NCBI RefSeq assembly: GCF_002160495.1
Contig: NZ_NFKR01000001.1
Coordinates: 117,969 to 181,968 of the forward strand
From: Erysipelatoclostridium sp. An173
GTDB lineage: Bacteria > Bacillota_I > Bacilli_A > Erysipelotrichales > Coprobacillaceae
DNA length: 64,000 bases
Direction: 5' to 3'
Shown here: positions 37,348 through 45,720 of the stretch, in pieces
Layout of the letters: each line of letters starts with the position of its first letter
Numbering within the stretch: position 1 is the stretch's first letter
Made by a program: the position numbers and the translations under genes
The notes under the pieces: model-generated
Database searches by the model: none
What the model saw: only the letters and a program-made list of their open reading frames with translations
What the model was told of the DNA's origin: nothing

Positions 37348-37701
37348 CTAATATTCAACATGATATCCACTTTTTTCAATAACCTGATATAATTCTTTTT
37401 TATCTATAGGACGATCGTATGAAATGACTGCTTCTTGCAAGTCTAAATCAACTTTTGCACTTGCGCCTTCAATTGAATTAATCGCATTTGTAACTTTATT
37501 TACACAATTTTGACAGTGCATCCCCGTGATTTTTAAAGTTATTTTACCAATGATTGGAGAACTTAAAACCTTTTTATCAGGTGCTAAACTTTCATGACTA
37601 CCACCACAACATGAGCCTTCACCTTTAAAATGTTTGATTGATCCTTTTAAAGCTGCACCTAATAAAATAACTACTATTATAATAATAATGATATCAACCA
37701 T
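37348..37701 (-). CDS. Membrane-anchored heavy-metal-associated (HMA) domain protein
   Basis: This 117-residue protein has an N-terminal membrane helix (about residues 3-20), a CCGG motif, and a C-terminal HMA fold with GMHCQNC. It looks like a metallochaperone tethered to the membrane. It sits in the feo operon although HMA domains usually bind Cu or Zn. The N-terminal layout resembles the FeoB-associated proteins, which suggests a fusion. Its start overlaps the small gene upstream by 8 bases. Confidence 0.78.
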   Translation of the reverse strand: MVDIIIIIIVVILLGAALKGSIKHFKGEGSCCGGSHESLAPDKKVLSSPIIGKITLKITGMHCQNCVNKVTNAINSIEGASAKVDLDLQEAVISYDRPIDKKELYQVIEKSGYHVEY

Positions 37702-37852
37702 TACGATCCCTTCTTTCTTGAAATTTCAAATCACGCCGTTTATTCAATAACTTTTTAATTTGTTGCAAGATCAAATAAATACTCATACCAACAATATAAA
37801 CGACTATGACTAATGCAAACATGATAAACATTGAATCTGTCAAATGTCCCAT
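37694..37852 (-). CDS. Small single-pass membrane protein in the feo operon
   Basis: This 52-residue protein starts at the ATG at 37852 with an AAAAGGAG ribosome site (37861-37868). One hydrophobic helix spans about residues 8-30, followed by a strongly basic tail with KKLLNKRRD. The stop overlaps the next gene start by 8 bases, which supports real translation. I do not recognise a family. Position suggests a role in Fe transport or FeoB assembly. Confidence 0.65.
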   Translation of the reverse strand: MGHLTDSMFIMFALVIVVYIVGMSIYLILQQIKKLLNKRRDLKFQERRDRNG

Positions 37853-37854
37853 TA

Positions 37855-38043
37855 TCAATTCTCCTTTTCTTGAGCCTTATTGGCAAAATAAATATCTTTT
37901 AAATTACTAAGATCGTTACAACCACTGCAGCCAGCACAAATACCGTTACATCCATTAGTATTAGCTTTCTTCTTTTTATGTTGTTGAACAATAACAAATA
38001 TACAATAGCCAATTATGATTAATAAAATAAATAGATCTATCAT
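37855..38043 (-). CDS. FeoB-associated Cys-rich membrane protein
   Basis: This 62-residue protein has one membrane helix (about residues 3-20), a Lys-rich stretch and a Cys cluster CNGICAGCSGC. It is a second member of the FeoB-associated family in this operon. The ATG at 38043 has an AAAAGGAG site. Thirteen upstream in-frame codons overlap the preceding hairpin and are unlikely to be used. Confidence 0.78.
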   Translation of the reverse strand: MIDLFILLIIIGYCIFVIVQQHKKKKANTNGCNGICAGCSGCNDLSNLKDIYFANKAQEKEN

Positions 38044-38069
38044 TTTTAAAATCTCCTTTTTATATAGGA

Positions 38070-38094
38070 AAACTGGACACATAGTATCCAGTTT
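38070..38094 (-). terminator. Hairpin between feoB and the small downstream genes
   Basis: The stem AAACTGGA/TCCAGTTT lies 6 bases after feoB, followed by UUUUCC on the minus strand. It may be a partial terminator lowering expression of the downstream small genes. Confidence 0.55.
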
Positions 38095-38099
38095 TTTAA

Positions 38100-40283
38100 T
38101 TATGAATTTACATGTACTGAACGTCTTGAATAAACTTTAGTATCTTTATATGGATCAGGTCTAAATAACAAGAATAATATAATCGCTAATAAAACAAAGG
38201 CAATTGCTGTCCATAATCCAAATGTTCCATAAATGATAAATGTGCCAATTTGATAAATACATAAGCATACGACATATGCAAAGACATTTTGGAAAATAAT
38301 CGCAAACCAGAACCATTTTCTTGATTGCATTTGTTGAGCCATTGTTGCAATAGCTGCCAAACATGGTGAATCTAATAAGTTAAAAACTAAGAATGAAAAT
38401 GCTGCTAAACTAGTTGGGAACCAGGCAGCTACACCTTGAGCAACGTTAACGGCATCTTCAACATCACCTGCAACATTAGCTAAAACTCCCATTGTTGAAA
38501 CGATTGCTTCTTTTGCCGTAAATCCAGAAAGTGCTGCAGCTACTGCTTGCCAATTTCCAAATCCAAGTGGAGCAAAAATTGGAGCTACAAATCCACCGAT
38601 AAGAGCTAATAAACTATCACTGCTTTCTTCAACCATGCCAAATGAACCATCAACAAAACCAAATCCACCTAAAAACCACATTACAACGCAAGCTAAGAAT
38701 AAAATTGTTCCGGCTTTAATAATGAATCCTTTTAATCTTTCCCAAACATGTAATAAAACAGTTTTGGCAGAAGGAATATGGTATTGTGGTAATTCCATAA
38801 CAAATGGAGCTGGCTTACCAGAGAATGGTTTAGTTTTCTTTAAAATAATTGCCGCTACTAAAACCGCAACAATTCCCATAAAATACATCAATGGTGCAAT
38901 AATTGAGCTTTCAGTATATCCCGCAACTTCACCAGCGATAACACCACCCATTAGAGCAATAACAGGAAGTTTAGCACCGCAAGGAATAAATGTTGCTGTC
39001 ATAATCGTTAAACGACGATCATTATCTTGTTCAATTGTTTTAGAAGCCATAATACCTGGGATTCCGCATCCTGAAGAAATCAACAGAGGAATAAAACTTT
39101 TTCCCGATAAACCAAAATGTCTAAACACACGGTCCATAACAAATGCGATACGAACCATATAACCACAATCTTCTAAGATTGATAGGAATAAAAATAAAAT
39201 TGCCATCTGTGGTACAAAACCAAGAACTGCTCCTAAACCACCAATAATTCCATCTACAACCAGTCCTTGAACTACATCGCCAGTTCCAATGCTAGATAAA
39301 AATCCCCCAACTGCATCTTGAATAGCAACAACAAAGACGTCATTGGTCCAATCTGTGACATAAGTTCCAATTGTAGTAACTGAAATATAATATACAACAA
39401 ACATTACCGCAATAAAGATTGGAATACCTAAAATACGGTTAGTTACGATTTTATCAATTTTATCAGAAATAGTTAATTTATTGCCACTTTTTTTAACAGT
39501 AGTAGAAATTATTTTTTGAATAAATTGATAACGTTCATCTGTAACAATACTTTCCATATCATCATCTTGTTTATTTTCAATATTTTCACGTAACTGATCA
39601 ATTGCTGTTGTATCACTATGAGTAATTGATAAACTTTCAACAACTTTGCTATCATTTTCTAATAACTTAATTGCATACCATCTTTTTTTATCATCACTAA
39701 TAGAAGATGGTAATCTTGTTTCAACTTCACCAATTGCTTTTTCTAATTCATTAGAAAAAATATCTTTTGGTAACGAAACTTCTTTTTTATTTGCAACTTT
39801 AACAGCTTCATCAACTAGTGCATCTAAACCAGTTTGTTTTAAGGCTGATGTTTCAATAATAGGACAATTCAATAGCATTGAAAGTCTTTTAGTATCGATT
39901 TTGATATTTCTTTTTTCTAATAAATCAGCCATATTTAACGCAATTACTACCGGAACACCGGTTTCAATTAATTGAGTTGTTAAATATAGATTTCTTTCAA
40001 TATTCGTTGCATCAACTAAATCAATGATCACATCAGGATTTTCCTTTAAAATATAATCACGACTAACAACTTCTTCTAGTGTATATGGCGAAAGAGAATA
40101 AATCCCTGGTAAGTCTGTAATAATAATGTCTTCGTTTTTTCTCTTTCCTTTTAATCTTCCTTCTTTTTTCTCTACAGTAACCCCAGGCCAGTTTCCAACG
40201 TATTGATTTGCTCCAGTAAGAGCATTAAACATCGTTGTTTTACCACAATTAGGGTTACCAGCAAGAGCAATTTTAATACTCAT
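38100..40283 (-). CDS. feoB: Ferrous iron transporter FeoB
   Basis: FeoB imports Fe(II). The N-terminal G domain has GNPNCGKTT (residues 9-17), DLPGIYSL and NMADLL. A helical insertion (about 165-260) precedes two Gate domains and several membrane helices, including the conserved GCGIPGIMA. At 727 residues it is full length. It follows two feoA genes and precedes four small membrane-protein genes. Confidence 0.96.
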   Translation of the reverse strand: MSIKIALAGNPNCGKTTMFNALTGANQYVGNWPGVTVEKKEGRLKGKRKNEDIIITDLPGIYSLSPYTLEEVVSRDYILKENPDVIIDLVDATNIERNLYLTTQLIETGVPVVIALNMADLLEKRNIKIDTKRLSMLLNCPIIETSALKQTGLDALVDEAVKVANKKEVSLPKDIFSNELEKAIGEVETRLPSSISDDKKRWYAIKLLENDSKVVESLSITHSDTTAIDQLRENIENKQDDDMESIVTDERYQFIQKIISTTVKKSGNKLTISDKIDKIVTNRILGIPIFIAVMFVVYYISVTTIGTYVTDWTNDVFVVAIQDAVGGFLSSIGTGDVVQGLVVDGIIGGLGAVLGFVPQMAILFLFLSILEDCGYMVRIAFVMDRVFRHFGLSGKSFIPLLISSGCGIPGIMASKTIEQDNDRRLTIMTATFIPCGAKLPVIALMGGVIAGEVAGYTESSIIAPLMYFMGIVAVLVAAIILKKTKPFSGKPAPFVMELPQYHIPSAKTVLLHVWERLKGFIIKAGTILFLACVVMWFLGGFGFVDGSFGMVEESSDSLLALIGGFVAPIFAPLGFGNWQAVAAALSGFTAKEAIVSTMGVLANVAGDVEDAVNVAQGVAAWFPTSLAAFSFLVFNLLDSPCLAAIATMAQQMQSRKWFWFAIIFQNVFAYVVCLCIYQIGTFIIYGTFGLWTAIAFVLLAIILFLLFRPDPYKDTKVYSRRSVHVNS

Positions 40284-40298
40284 ATTTACATACCTCCC

Positions 40299-40517
40299 CT
40301 ATTTTACTTGCACACATTGAGCATCATGTTTTCTTACTGATAATTCATATCCTCTAACAGTAATCTCAACTGGATCACCTAAAGGAGCAACTTTTCTAAT
40401 GTATAGTGCAGTTCCTTTGGTAATTCCCATATCCATGATTCTACGCTTATATGCACTATCCCCATCTATTTTAGTAACAGTAACAGTACTTCCAACTTTT
40501 GCTTCACTTAAATTCAT
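40299..40517 (-). CDS. feoA: FeoA-domain protein (first copy, adjacent to feoB)
   Basis: This 72-residue SH3-like protein modulates FeoB. It has the typical RRIMDMGITKGT and VRGYELSVRK segments. It ends 15 bases before feoB. The ATG at 40517 has an AGGAGAGG ribosome site. Confidence 0.9.
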   Translation of the reverse strand: MNLSEAKVGSTVTVTKIDGDSAYKRRIMDMGITKGTALYIRKVAPLGDPVEITVRGYELSVRKHDAQCVQVK

Positions 40518-40555
40518 CGCAACCTCTCCTTCCTATCAAAAAATTCAAATAATAC

Positions 40556-40768
40556 CTATACCATAATATGGCGGGCCATATCCTGGTTAATTGCAATCCT
40601 TGAATCTTTAATATTAACAATTACATTGCCACCAATTGTCGATAAAACCGTCACTTCACTGCCAGCGACAAAGCCTAAATTTTCTAAAAATCGTCTTGTT
40701 TCTTCGTTTCCACCAATTTTACGAATTTTATTAACTTCACCGACATTTACCATTGTTAAAGGCATCAT
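40556..40768 (-). CDS. feoA: FeoA-domain protein (second copy)
   Basis: This FeoA-like protein has RRFLENLGFVAGSEVTV and the RIAINQDMARHI segment. Two neighbouring FeoA proteins probably act together on FeoB. I place the start at 40768 (70 residues) after a GAGGAAG site; an ATG seven codons upstream at 40789 also has a weak GGAG and cannot be excluded. It is first in the feo operon. Confidence 0.85.
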   Translation of the reverse strand: MMPLTMVNVGEVNKIRKIGGNEETRRFLENLGFVAGSEVTVLSTIGGNVIVNIKDSRIAINQDMARHIMV

Positions 40769-40815
40769 TCTCACTTCCTCACTTTTCATGTTAGCTCCAT
40801 CTAACTAAACTATAT

Positions 40816-40875
40816 GTTATACTCACCTAACTTAAATGTCAATACTTTACCACGAAAAAGTTAAATAAATCTAAC
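40816..40875 (-). promoter_or_regulatory. feo promoter with two GTTA-N8-TAAC sites
   Basis: A TTGACA -35 box (40837-40842) precedes a TATAAC -10 box (40816-40821) at 15-base spacing. Two 16-bp GTTA-N8-TAAC dyads lie at 40816-40831 (over the -10) and 40860-40875. They may be sites for an iron regulator such as the DtxR-type protein at 53 kb. Confidence 0.45.
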
Positions 40876-40892
40876 TATAAAGGTAAAAAAAA

Positions 40893-40913
40893 CTAAGAGG
40901 ATTATCCTCTTAG
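40893..40913 (-). terminator. Terminator of the second GH1 gene
   Basis: The stem CTAAGAGGA/TCCTCTTAG with a 3-base loop is followed on the minus strand by a run of eight U. Confidence 0.9.
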
Positions 40914-42322
40914 TCTAAATCTTCACCATTAGATTCAAATGCTTTTTTAACCCATTGATATGATTTTTTAGGAATACGTTTTAAATCTCTTAAATCTTTA
41001 TTAGTTCTATTTACATAAACAAAACCATATCGTTTATCCATATTACACATACTTGCTAAAATATCAATTGGTCCCCATGTAATATAACCTAAGCATTCTA
41101 CTCCTTCTTCAAAGATTGCATTTTTCATTTCTTTAATATGATCTCTATGATAATTAATACGATAATCATCTTCAATTGTTTTACCAGCTGCAAGCATAGC
41201 ATCTACTTCTTCTTGAGTCATATCTTCACGCCAACCAATACCGTTTTCAAGAATGAATACTGGTAAACCACTACGATTATATAAATCGTTCATTGTCCAT
41301 CTTAATCCTTGAGGATCAATTTCCCAACCCCATTCATTTGCTTCACAATGAGGGTTTTTAACAACATGTTCACCAACTACTTCATGGTATGGACGTTTGT
41401 AATCAAATTCACCTTCAGTAATTGTATTTGAACGATAATAACTAAATGCGATATAATCAACAGTATATTTTAATAATTCTTCATCTTCTTCTTCAAATTT
41501 AGGCATCCAACCACGATTTGTTAAGTAAGCTACCATATAATCAGGATATTTTCCTTTTGAGAATACATCAGTATGGAAACCATTCATATATTGATATGCT
41601 TGCCAAGCAAATAAATTATTTTTTGGTGTATTTGAATATGGATAGATATTAGTTACTGCACTCATACCACAGAATTTAGCATCAGGTTGCATATTTCTTA
41701 ATGCTCTAACTGCTTTACAATGAGCAATAAATACATTATGGTTTACTTGATATAAATGTTTAGCTGGATCAACACTTTCAGGAATTTCTTCAGCATTTGA
41801 AACACGTAACATCATTGCATGTAAATTTTGTTCATTAAATGACATCCAGTGTTTTACACGATCACCAAATCTTTCAATACAAACTTTAGCATATCTTTCA
41901 AAACAATCAACAACATATCTTGAAGCAAAACCATTATATTCTTTAACTAAATGATAAGGCATATCAAAATGAACTAAAGTAATCATTGGTTCAATTCCTG
42001 CAGCCAATAATTTGTCAATTAACTCATTATAGAATTTTACCCCTTCTTCATTAACTGGTTCATCTAATGTTCCATTAGGGATTATTCTTGACCAGCAAAT
42101 TGAAAAACGATAAAAATTAAATCCCATATCTTTCATTAAAGCAATATCTTCATCATAACGATGATATTCGTCAATAGCAACTGACCAATCTGAAAATTCT
42201 GGATTCATTGGTCTAACGTCGTATACACAAACTCCCTTGCCACCTTCATTACGAGCACCTTCAGTTTGAAAACTTGAAACTGAACCACCCCAATAAAAAT
42301 TATCTGGTAATTTTCTTTCCAC
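40910..42322 (-). CDS. 6-phospho-beta-glucosidase, glycoside hydrolase family 1
   Basis: This is a 470-residue GH1 enzyme. The acid/base is E164 in SFNEQ and the nucleophile is E359 in FILENG. The C-terminal WGPIDILASMCNMDKRYGF region carries the Ser, Lys and Tyr of the phosphate-binding signature, so the substrate is probably a phospho-beta-glucoside. The start is a GTG at 42322 with an AAGGAGG site. It is adjacent to another GH1 gene. It differs clearly from both other GH1 proteins here, so the three are not recent duplicates. Confidence 0.9.
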   Translation of the reverse strand: MERKLPDNFYWGGSVSSFQTEGARNEGGKGVCVYDVRPMNPEFSDWSVAIDEYHRYDEDIALMKDMGFNFYRFSICWSRIIPNGTLDEPVNEEGVKFYNELIDKLLAAGIEPMITLVHFDMPYHLVKEYNGFASRYVVDCFERYAKVCIERFGDRVKHWMSFNEQNLHAMMLRVSNAEEIPESVDPAKHLYQVNHNVFIAHCKAVRALRNMQPDAKFCGMSAVTNIYPYSNTPKNNLFAWQAYQYMNGFHTDVFSKGKYPDYMVAYLTNRGWMPKFEEEDEELLKYTVDYIAFSYYRSNTITEGEFDYKRPYHEVVGEHVVKNPHCEANEWGWEIDPQGLRWTMNDLYNRSGLPVFILENGIGWREDMTQEEVDAMLAAGKTIEDDYRINYHRDHIKEMKNAIFEEGVECLGYITWGPIDILASMCNMDKRYGFVYVNRTNKDLRDLKRIPKKSYQWVKKAFESNGEDLD

Positions 42323-42437
42323 GTTTACTTCCTCCTTACTACCTATTATTTATTTTATAAAAAATAAAAAAAAGAGTAAACATGATTAAAACAAATTATA
42401 ATAACGTTTCACAATTAGTCTATATTTATTTAATATT

Positions 42438-42454
42438 ATGAAACTTATTTTCAT
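42438..42454. promoter_or_regulatory. Inverted repeat ATGAAA-N5-TTTCAT, site A
   Basis: This 17-bp perfect dyad lies about 115 bases upstream of the second GH1 gene and just after the third GH1 gene. An identical dyad lies at the promoter of the RpiR gene (44110-44126). Confidence 0.55.
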
Positions 42455-42469
42455 TTTTACAAAAATAAA

Positions 42470-42492
42470 AAGATTTCCAAAATGGAAATCTT
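42470..42492 (-). terminator. Terminator of the third GH1 gene
   Basis: The stem AAGATTTCC/GGAAATCTT with a 5-base loop is followed by a U-rich stretch on the minus strand. Confidence 0.85.
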
Positions 42493-43891
42493 ATTCAAAT
42501 TCATTAGTTCTTGCTACTTCTCTAATCCAAGAAGCTGATTTCTTTTCTTTACGTTTATAACCATCATCTAAGCATACACGAACAAATCCATAACGGTTTT
42601 TAAATGCATTACACCAAGACCAGTTATCAATAGCTCCCCAATAATGATATCCTAAACAATTTGCACCATCTTCAATAGATTTTGCAATCCATTCTAAATG
42701 ATCTCTTACAAATTCAATACGATAATCATCTTGGATAACACCATTTTCATCCATGAATTTTTCTTCACCTTCAACACCCATTCCATTTTCAGAAATAAAG
42801 AAAGGTAAATCAGGACATTCTTTTTTGATTTTCATACCAAAATCATAAATTCCTTTTGGATAAATTTCCCATCCACGGTGTACATTCATTTTTCTTTCTG
42901 GCCAGATATATGGTTTTGCAATACAAGGTAATCCATTTTCATCAAATTTAGAATCAGGAGCTTGTACTCTAGTAGGTTGATAATAGTTAAATCCTAACCA
43001 ATCAACTTTACCTTGTGCTAAAATTGCTTCATCACCAACACGACGATTAATTTTTATTTTCCAATCATTTTCAACTGTATCTAATACATCTTCTGGTAAA
43101 TGTCCATGAGCAACAACATCTAACCACCAGCGATTGTGTAATCCATCAGTCATTCTAACTGCTTCTAAATCTTCTGGAGTTGGATTTTCTTTTGTATATG
43201 GTGGAGCAAAACAGTTGATCATACCAATCTTAGCATCCGCCATTAATTTTCCTTCTTCTTTTAATTGTCTAAAATTCATAACCGCTAAACAGTGAGCTAA
43301 AGTTATATTATATTGAACATTGATTGATTGTTTAAAATCTTTTACATATGGATACCAAACCCCATGTAAAAATTGTTGTTCTGGTTCAACGATTGGTTCA
43401 TTAAAAGTAAACCAGTATTTAATTTTATGACCAAATTCTTCCATTGCTTTCTTTACAAAATTTGCATAAGCTTCAACAACTTCACGATTTTGCCAACCAC
43501 CACGTTTAACTAAATATTCAGGCATATCAAAATGATACATGTTCATGAAGATTTCGATACCATTTTCATGAGCACAATCAATTAATTTATGATACCAGGC
43601 AGCACCTTCTGGATTAATATTTCCATCTTGATCTAATAATCTTGTCCATTGCATTGAAGTACGGAAAGATTTGAAATTCATACTTTTTAACAATTTGATA
43701 TCTTCTTCATATTTGTGATACATATCATTTCCTACATAAGAACCAACATTGTTAAAAAAGGCATTGATTTCTTGATCAGAATACATATCCCAATATGAGC
43801 GAAGTCTTCCGCCAACGTTATAACTTCCTTCAGTTTGTGGTCCAGACATTGCTGCACCAAAGAAAAAATCTTTTGGTAATTTTATTGTCAT
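42491..43891 (-). CDS. 6-phospho-beta-glucosidase-like enzyme, glycoside hydrolase family 1
   Basis: This 466-residue GH1 protein has acid/base E165 in TFNEP and nucleophile E369 in ISENG. The WSWCNAFKNRYGF segment carries Ser, Lys and Tyr positions like those of 6-phospho enzymes, resembling GmuD-type proteins. The ATG at 43891 has an AAGGAGG ribosome site. It faces a divergent RpiR regulator about 260 bases away, its likely regulator. Confidence 0.88.
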   Translation of the reverse strand: MTIKLPKDFFFGAAMSGPQTEGSYNVGGRLRSYWDMYSDQEINAFFNNVGSYVGNDMYHKYEEDIKLLKSMNFKSFRTSMQWTRLLDQDGNINPEGAAWYHKLIDCAHENGIEIFMNMYHFDMPEYLVKRGGWQNREVVEAYANFVKKAMEEFGHKIKYWFTFNEPIVEPEQQFLHGVWYPYVKDFKQSINVQYNITLAHCLAVMNFRQLKEEGKLMADAKIGMINCFAPPYTKENPTPEDLEAVRMTDGLHNRWWLDVVAHGHLPEDVLDTVENDWKIKINRRVGDEAILAQGKVDWLGFNYYQPTRVQAPDSKFDENGLPCIAKPYIWPERKMNVHRGWEIYPKGIYDFGMKIKKECPDLPFFISENGMGVEGEEKFMDENGVIQDDYRIEFVRDHLEWIAKSIEDGANCLGYHYWGAIDNWSWCNAFKNRYGFVRVCLDDGYKRKEKKSASWIREVARTNEFE

Positions 43892-43917
43892 ATAGTTCCT
43901 CCTTGAAATTCACCACC

Positions 43918-43946
43918 ATTATAAAGAATTTTTTTTATTTTGCCAA
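43918..43946 (-). promoter_or_regulatory. Sigma-A promoter of the third GH1 gene
   Basis: A TTGGCA -35 box (43941-43946) and a TATAAT -10 box (43918-43923) are 17 bases apart. Confidence 0.85.
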
Positions 43947-44003
43947 TATTATGGAACACTTTTCTAATTAATTTTCATTTTTTTATCCAATTAGCAATAT
44001 TTT

Positions 44004-44020
44004 AAGAAACTTATTTCCAT
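44004..44020. promoter_or_regulatory. Degenerate copy of the ATGAAA-N5-TTTCAT repeat, site B
   Basis: AAGAAA-CTTAT-TTCCAT matches sites A and C with two changes and lies between the divergent GH1 and RpiR genes. Confidence 0.4.
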
Positions 44021-44109
44021 TTTAAAATTTTCTTCTTACAAACTTCATGAAAATATTATAAAAAATAACTTTCAATAGTTTCATTTTTAAAATATAAAAC
44101 AATTCTTTT

Positions 44110-44134
44110 ATGAAACTTTCTTTCATGATATAAT
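44110..44134 (+). promoter_or_regulatory. RpiR gene promoter region with perfect dyad, site C
   Basis: ATGAAA-CTTTC-TTTCAT (44110-44126) lies directly before a TATAAT -10 box (44129-44134). A bound regulator would cover the -35 region, consistent with autoregulation. No good -35 hexamer is visible. Confidence 0.6.
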
Positions 44135-44150
44135 TTTATCGGTGATTAAA

Positions 44151-45026
44151 ATGAGTATAATGACACAATTAGAATTTGAACTTAATTTCTCTAACTCAGA
44201 AAAAAATATTGCAAAATATATTCTCGATAATGGTGAAAATGTTTTAAATCTTTCTATTAAAGAATTGGCTAAAGAAACATATACTTCACCAGCTACAATT
44301 GTTCGTTTATGTCAAAAATTAGGCTTAGATGGCTTCCAGGATTTCAAAATCAAATATTCAGCTGAGTTGCAATATGATAATAAAAGTCGTATCGATGTCA
44401 ATTTTCCATTTACAAAAGATGATAACAGTCGCTTGATTGCTAATAATATAGCTCGCTTACATCAAGAAGCTTTACAAGATACTTTAAGTCTGATTGAATT
44501 TGATAACTTAGATAAAATAATCGCTAAAATAGAACAAGCTAAACGGATTTATCTTTTCGGCTTTGGAAACTCGTTACTAGCCGGTTTAGATTTCCAACAC
44601 AAAATGATGCGCATCAATAAAATGGTTGAGATTCGTAGTAACGCTGGTGAACAGGGATTTTTATCATATACATGTACTAAACAAGACGTAGCCATTATTA
44701 TTTCGTATTCTGGTGAAACTAACGAGTTAGTAAGTATTGCTAAAAATTTAAAAAGACAGCATATTCCAGTTATTGCAATCACTTCTGTTGGTGATAATCG
44801 TCTATCTAAATATAGTGATTTTATAATTAATACCGGTTCTCGAGAAAAAATTTTTTCAAAAATAGCTCCCTACGCTTCTAAAACATCAATTTCATATATA
44901 TTAGATGTAATTTTTTCATGTTTATTTAAGCTGCATTATGACCAGTATATAAATGAAAAACTAAATAATGATAAAAACAGTGATCATCGTCATCCTTATA
45001 AAAGTCCTATTAATGAAAAAGAATGA
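44151..45026 (+). CDS. RpiR/MurR family transcriptional regulator
   Basis: This 291-residue regulator has an N-terminal helix-turn-helix (LSIKELAKETYTSPATIVRL) and a SIS domain (about residues 105-250) with FGFGNSLLAG and the phosphosugar-loop IISYSGETNELV. The C-terminal tail is charged and His-rich. The ATG at 44151 has a GGTGA site; a GTG three codons upstream lies in that site. It is divergent from two phospho-beta-glucosidase genes and probably controls them. Confidence 0.9.
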   Translation: MSIMTQLEFELNFSNSEKNIAKYILDNGENVLNLSIKELAKETYTSPATIVRLCQKLGLDGFQDFKIKYSAELQYDNKSRIDVNFPFTKDDNSRLIANNIARLHQEALQDTLSLIEFDNLDKIIAKIEQAKRIYLFGFGNSLLAGLDFQHKMMRINKMVEIRSNAGEQGFLSYTCTKQDVAIIISYSGETNELVSIAKNLKRQHIPVIAITSVGDNRLSKYSDFIINTGSREKIFSKIAPYASKTSISYILDVIFSCLFKLHYDQYINEKLNNDKNSDHRHPYKSPINEKE

Positions 45027-45052
45027 ATTGTTATTTTAAATTCATTCTTTTT
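45016..45052. terminator. Bidirectional terminator between the RpiR and ABC ATPase genes
   Basis: The 12-bp stem AAAAAGAATGAA/TTCATTCTTTTT has a 13-base loop and U tracts in both directions. Confidence 0.8.
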
Positions 45053-45719
45053 ATATTTCGATAATTTGACCATTTTGTATTCTTAGTTGAACATCACACT
45101 TTGCAGCTAAAGATGGTGAACATGTTGAAACTATTACACAACGACCTTGATGAGCTAAAGTAATTAGATCATCTAAAAATTCCTGTGAATCTTTTTCATC
45201 GAGATTACCAGTTGGTTCATCTGCTAAGATTAAATCGGTATTTTTTACTATTGCTCTTGCAAGGGCCACTCGTTGTTGTAAATTAACAGGTAAATTATCA
45301 ACATTTTCAAAACATTGTTTTTTCGACAAACCTAATTTTTCTAAGATATTTAAACAATATTTCTTTTTATTACTTACTTTTATCTTTGCAATCTTTAAAG
45401 TGGCTAATATATTTTCATAAGCATTTAAATAATATATTAAATTACTAGATTTAAATATAATTGCTGAGTCATTTCTTCGATATTTACTTAAACCAATTTT
45501 AGTTACATCATTACCTTTATAAATAACTTTTCCATTAGCAGGTTTATCTAAACCAGCAGCTAATATTACCGTAGCAATCTTGCCACTATCATCAGAACCT
45601 ACAACACCATATATTTTGCCTTTATCAAATGAATAACTTGTATTTTTTAAAAATACATATTGATTTTTATAATTTTGATATGTATAAGTAACATTTTTAA
45701 ATTCTAAAACATTTTCCAT
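45051..45719 (-). CDS. ABC-type ATP-binding protein with degenerate catalytic motifs
   Basis: This 222-residue protein is clearly of the LolD/MacB/FtsE nucleotide-binding fold. Walker B (LILADEPTGNLD) is intact. Walker A is GSDDSGKI, with Ile48 where Ser/Thr should follow Lys47. The Q-loop has Lys90 in place of Gln. The signature LSGGQ is LPVNL, and the H-loop His is absent (STCSPS). It follows the FtsX-type permease gene by one base. It may bind ATP without hydrolysing it, or need a partner. The frame is open throughout, so selection appears to keep the protein. Confidence 0.85.
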   Translation of the reverse strand: MENVLEFKNVTYTYQNYKNQYVFLKNTSYSFDKGKIYGVVGSDDSGKIATVILAAGLDKPANGKVIYKGNDVTKIGLSKYRRNDSAIIFKSSNLIYYLNAYENILATLKIAKIKVSNKKKYCLNILEKLGLSKKQCFENVDNLPVNLQQRVALARAIVKNTDLILADEPTGNLDEKDSQEFLDDLITLAHQGRCVIVSTCSPSLAAKCDVQLRIQNGQIIEI

Positions 45720-45720
45720 A

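Noticed and set aside
38635..39162. 175-codon open frame opposite feoB
   Set aside because: Antisense shadow of the conserved FeoB membrane domain; no supporting start signal.
42393..42415. Near-match to a CcpA cre site upstream of the second GH1 gene (GTGAAACGTTATTATA)
   Set aside because: The TG and CG of the consensus are one base out of register, so it does not fit a standard cre site.
40910..43891. Tandem GH1 genes as a recent duplication
   Set aside because: The two proteins differ widely in loops and around the catalytic residues, so they are old paralogues or separately acquired.
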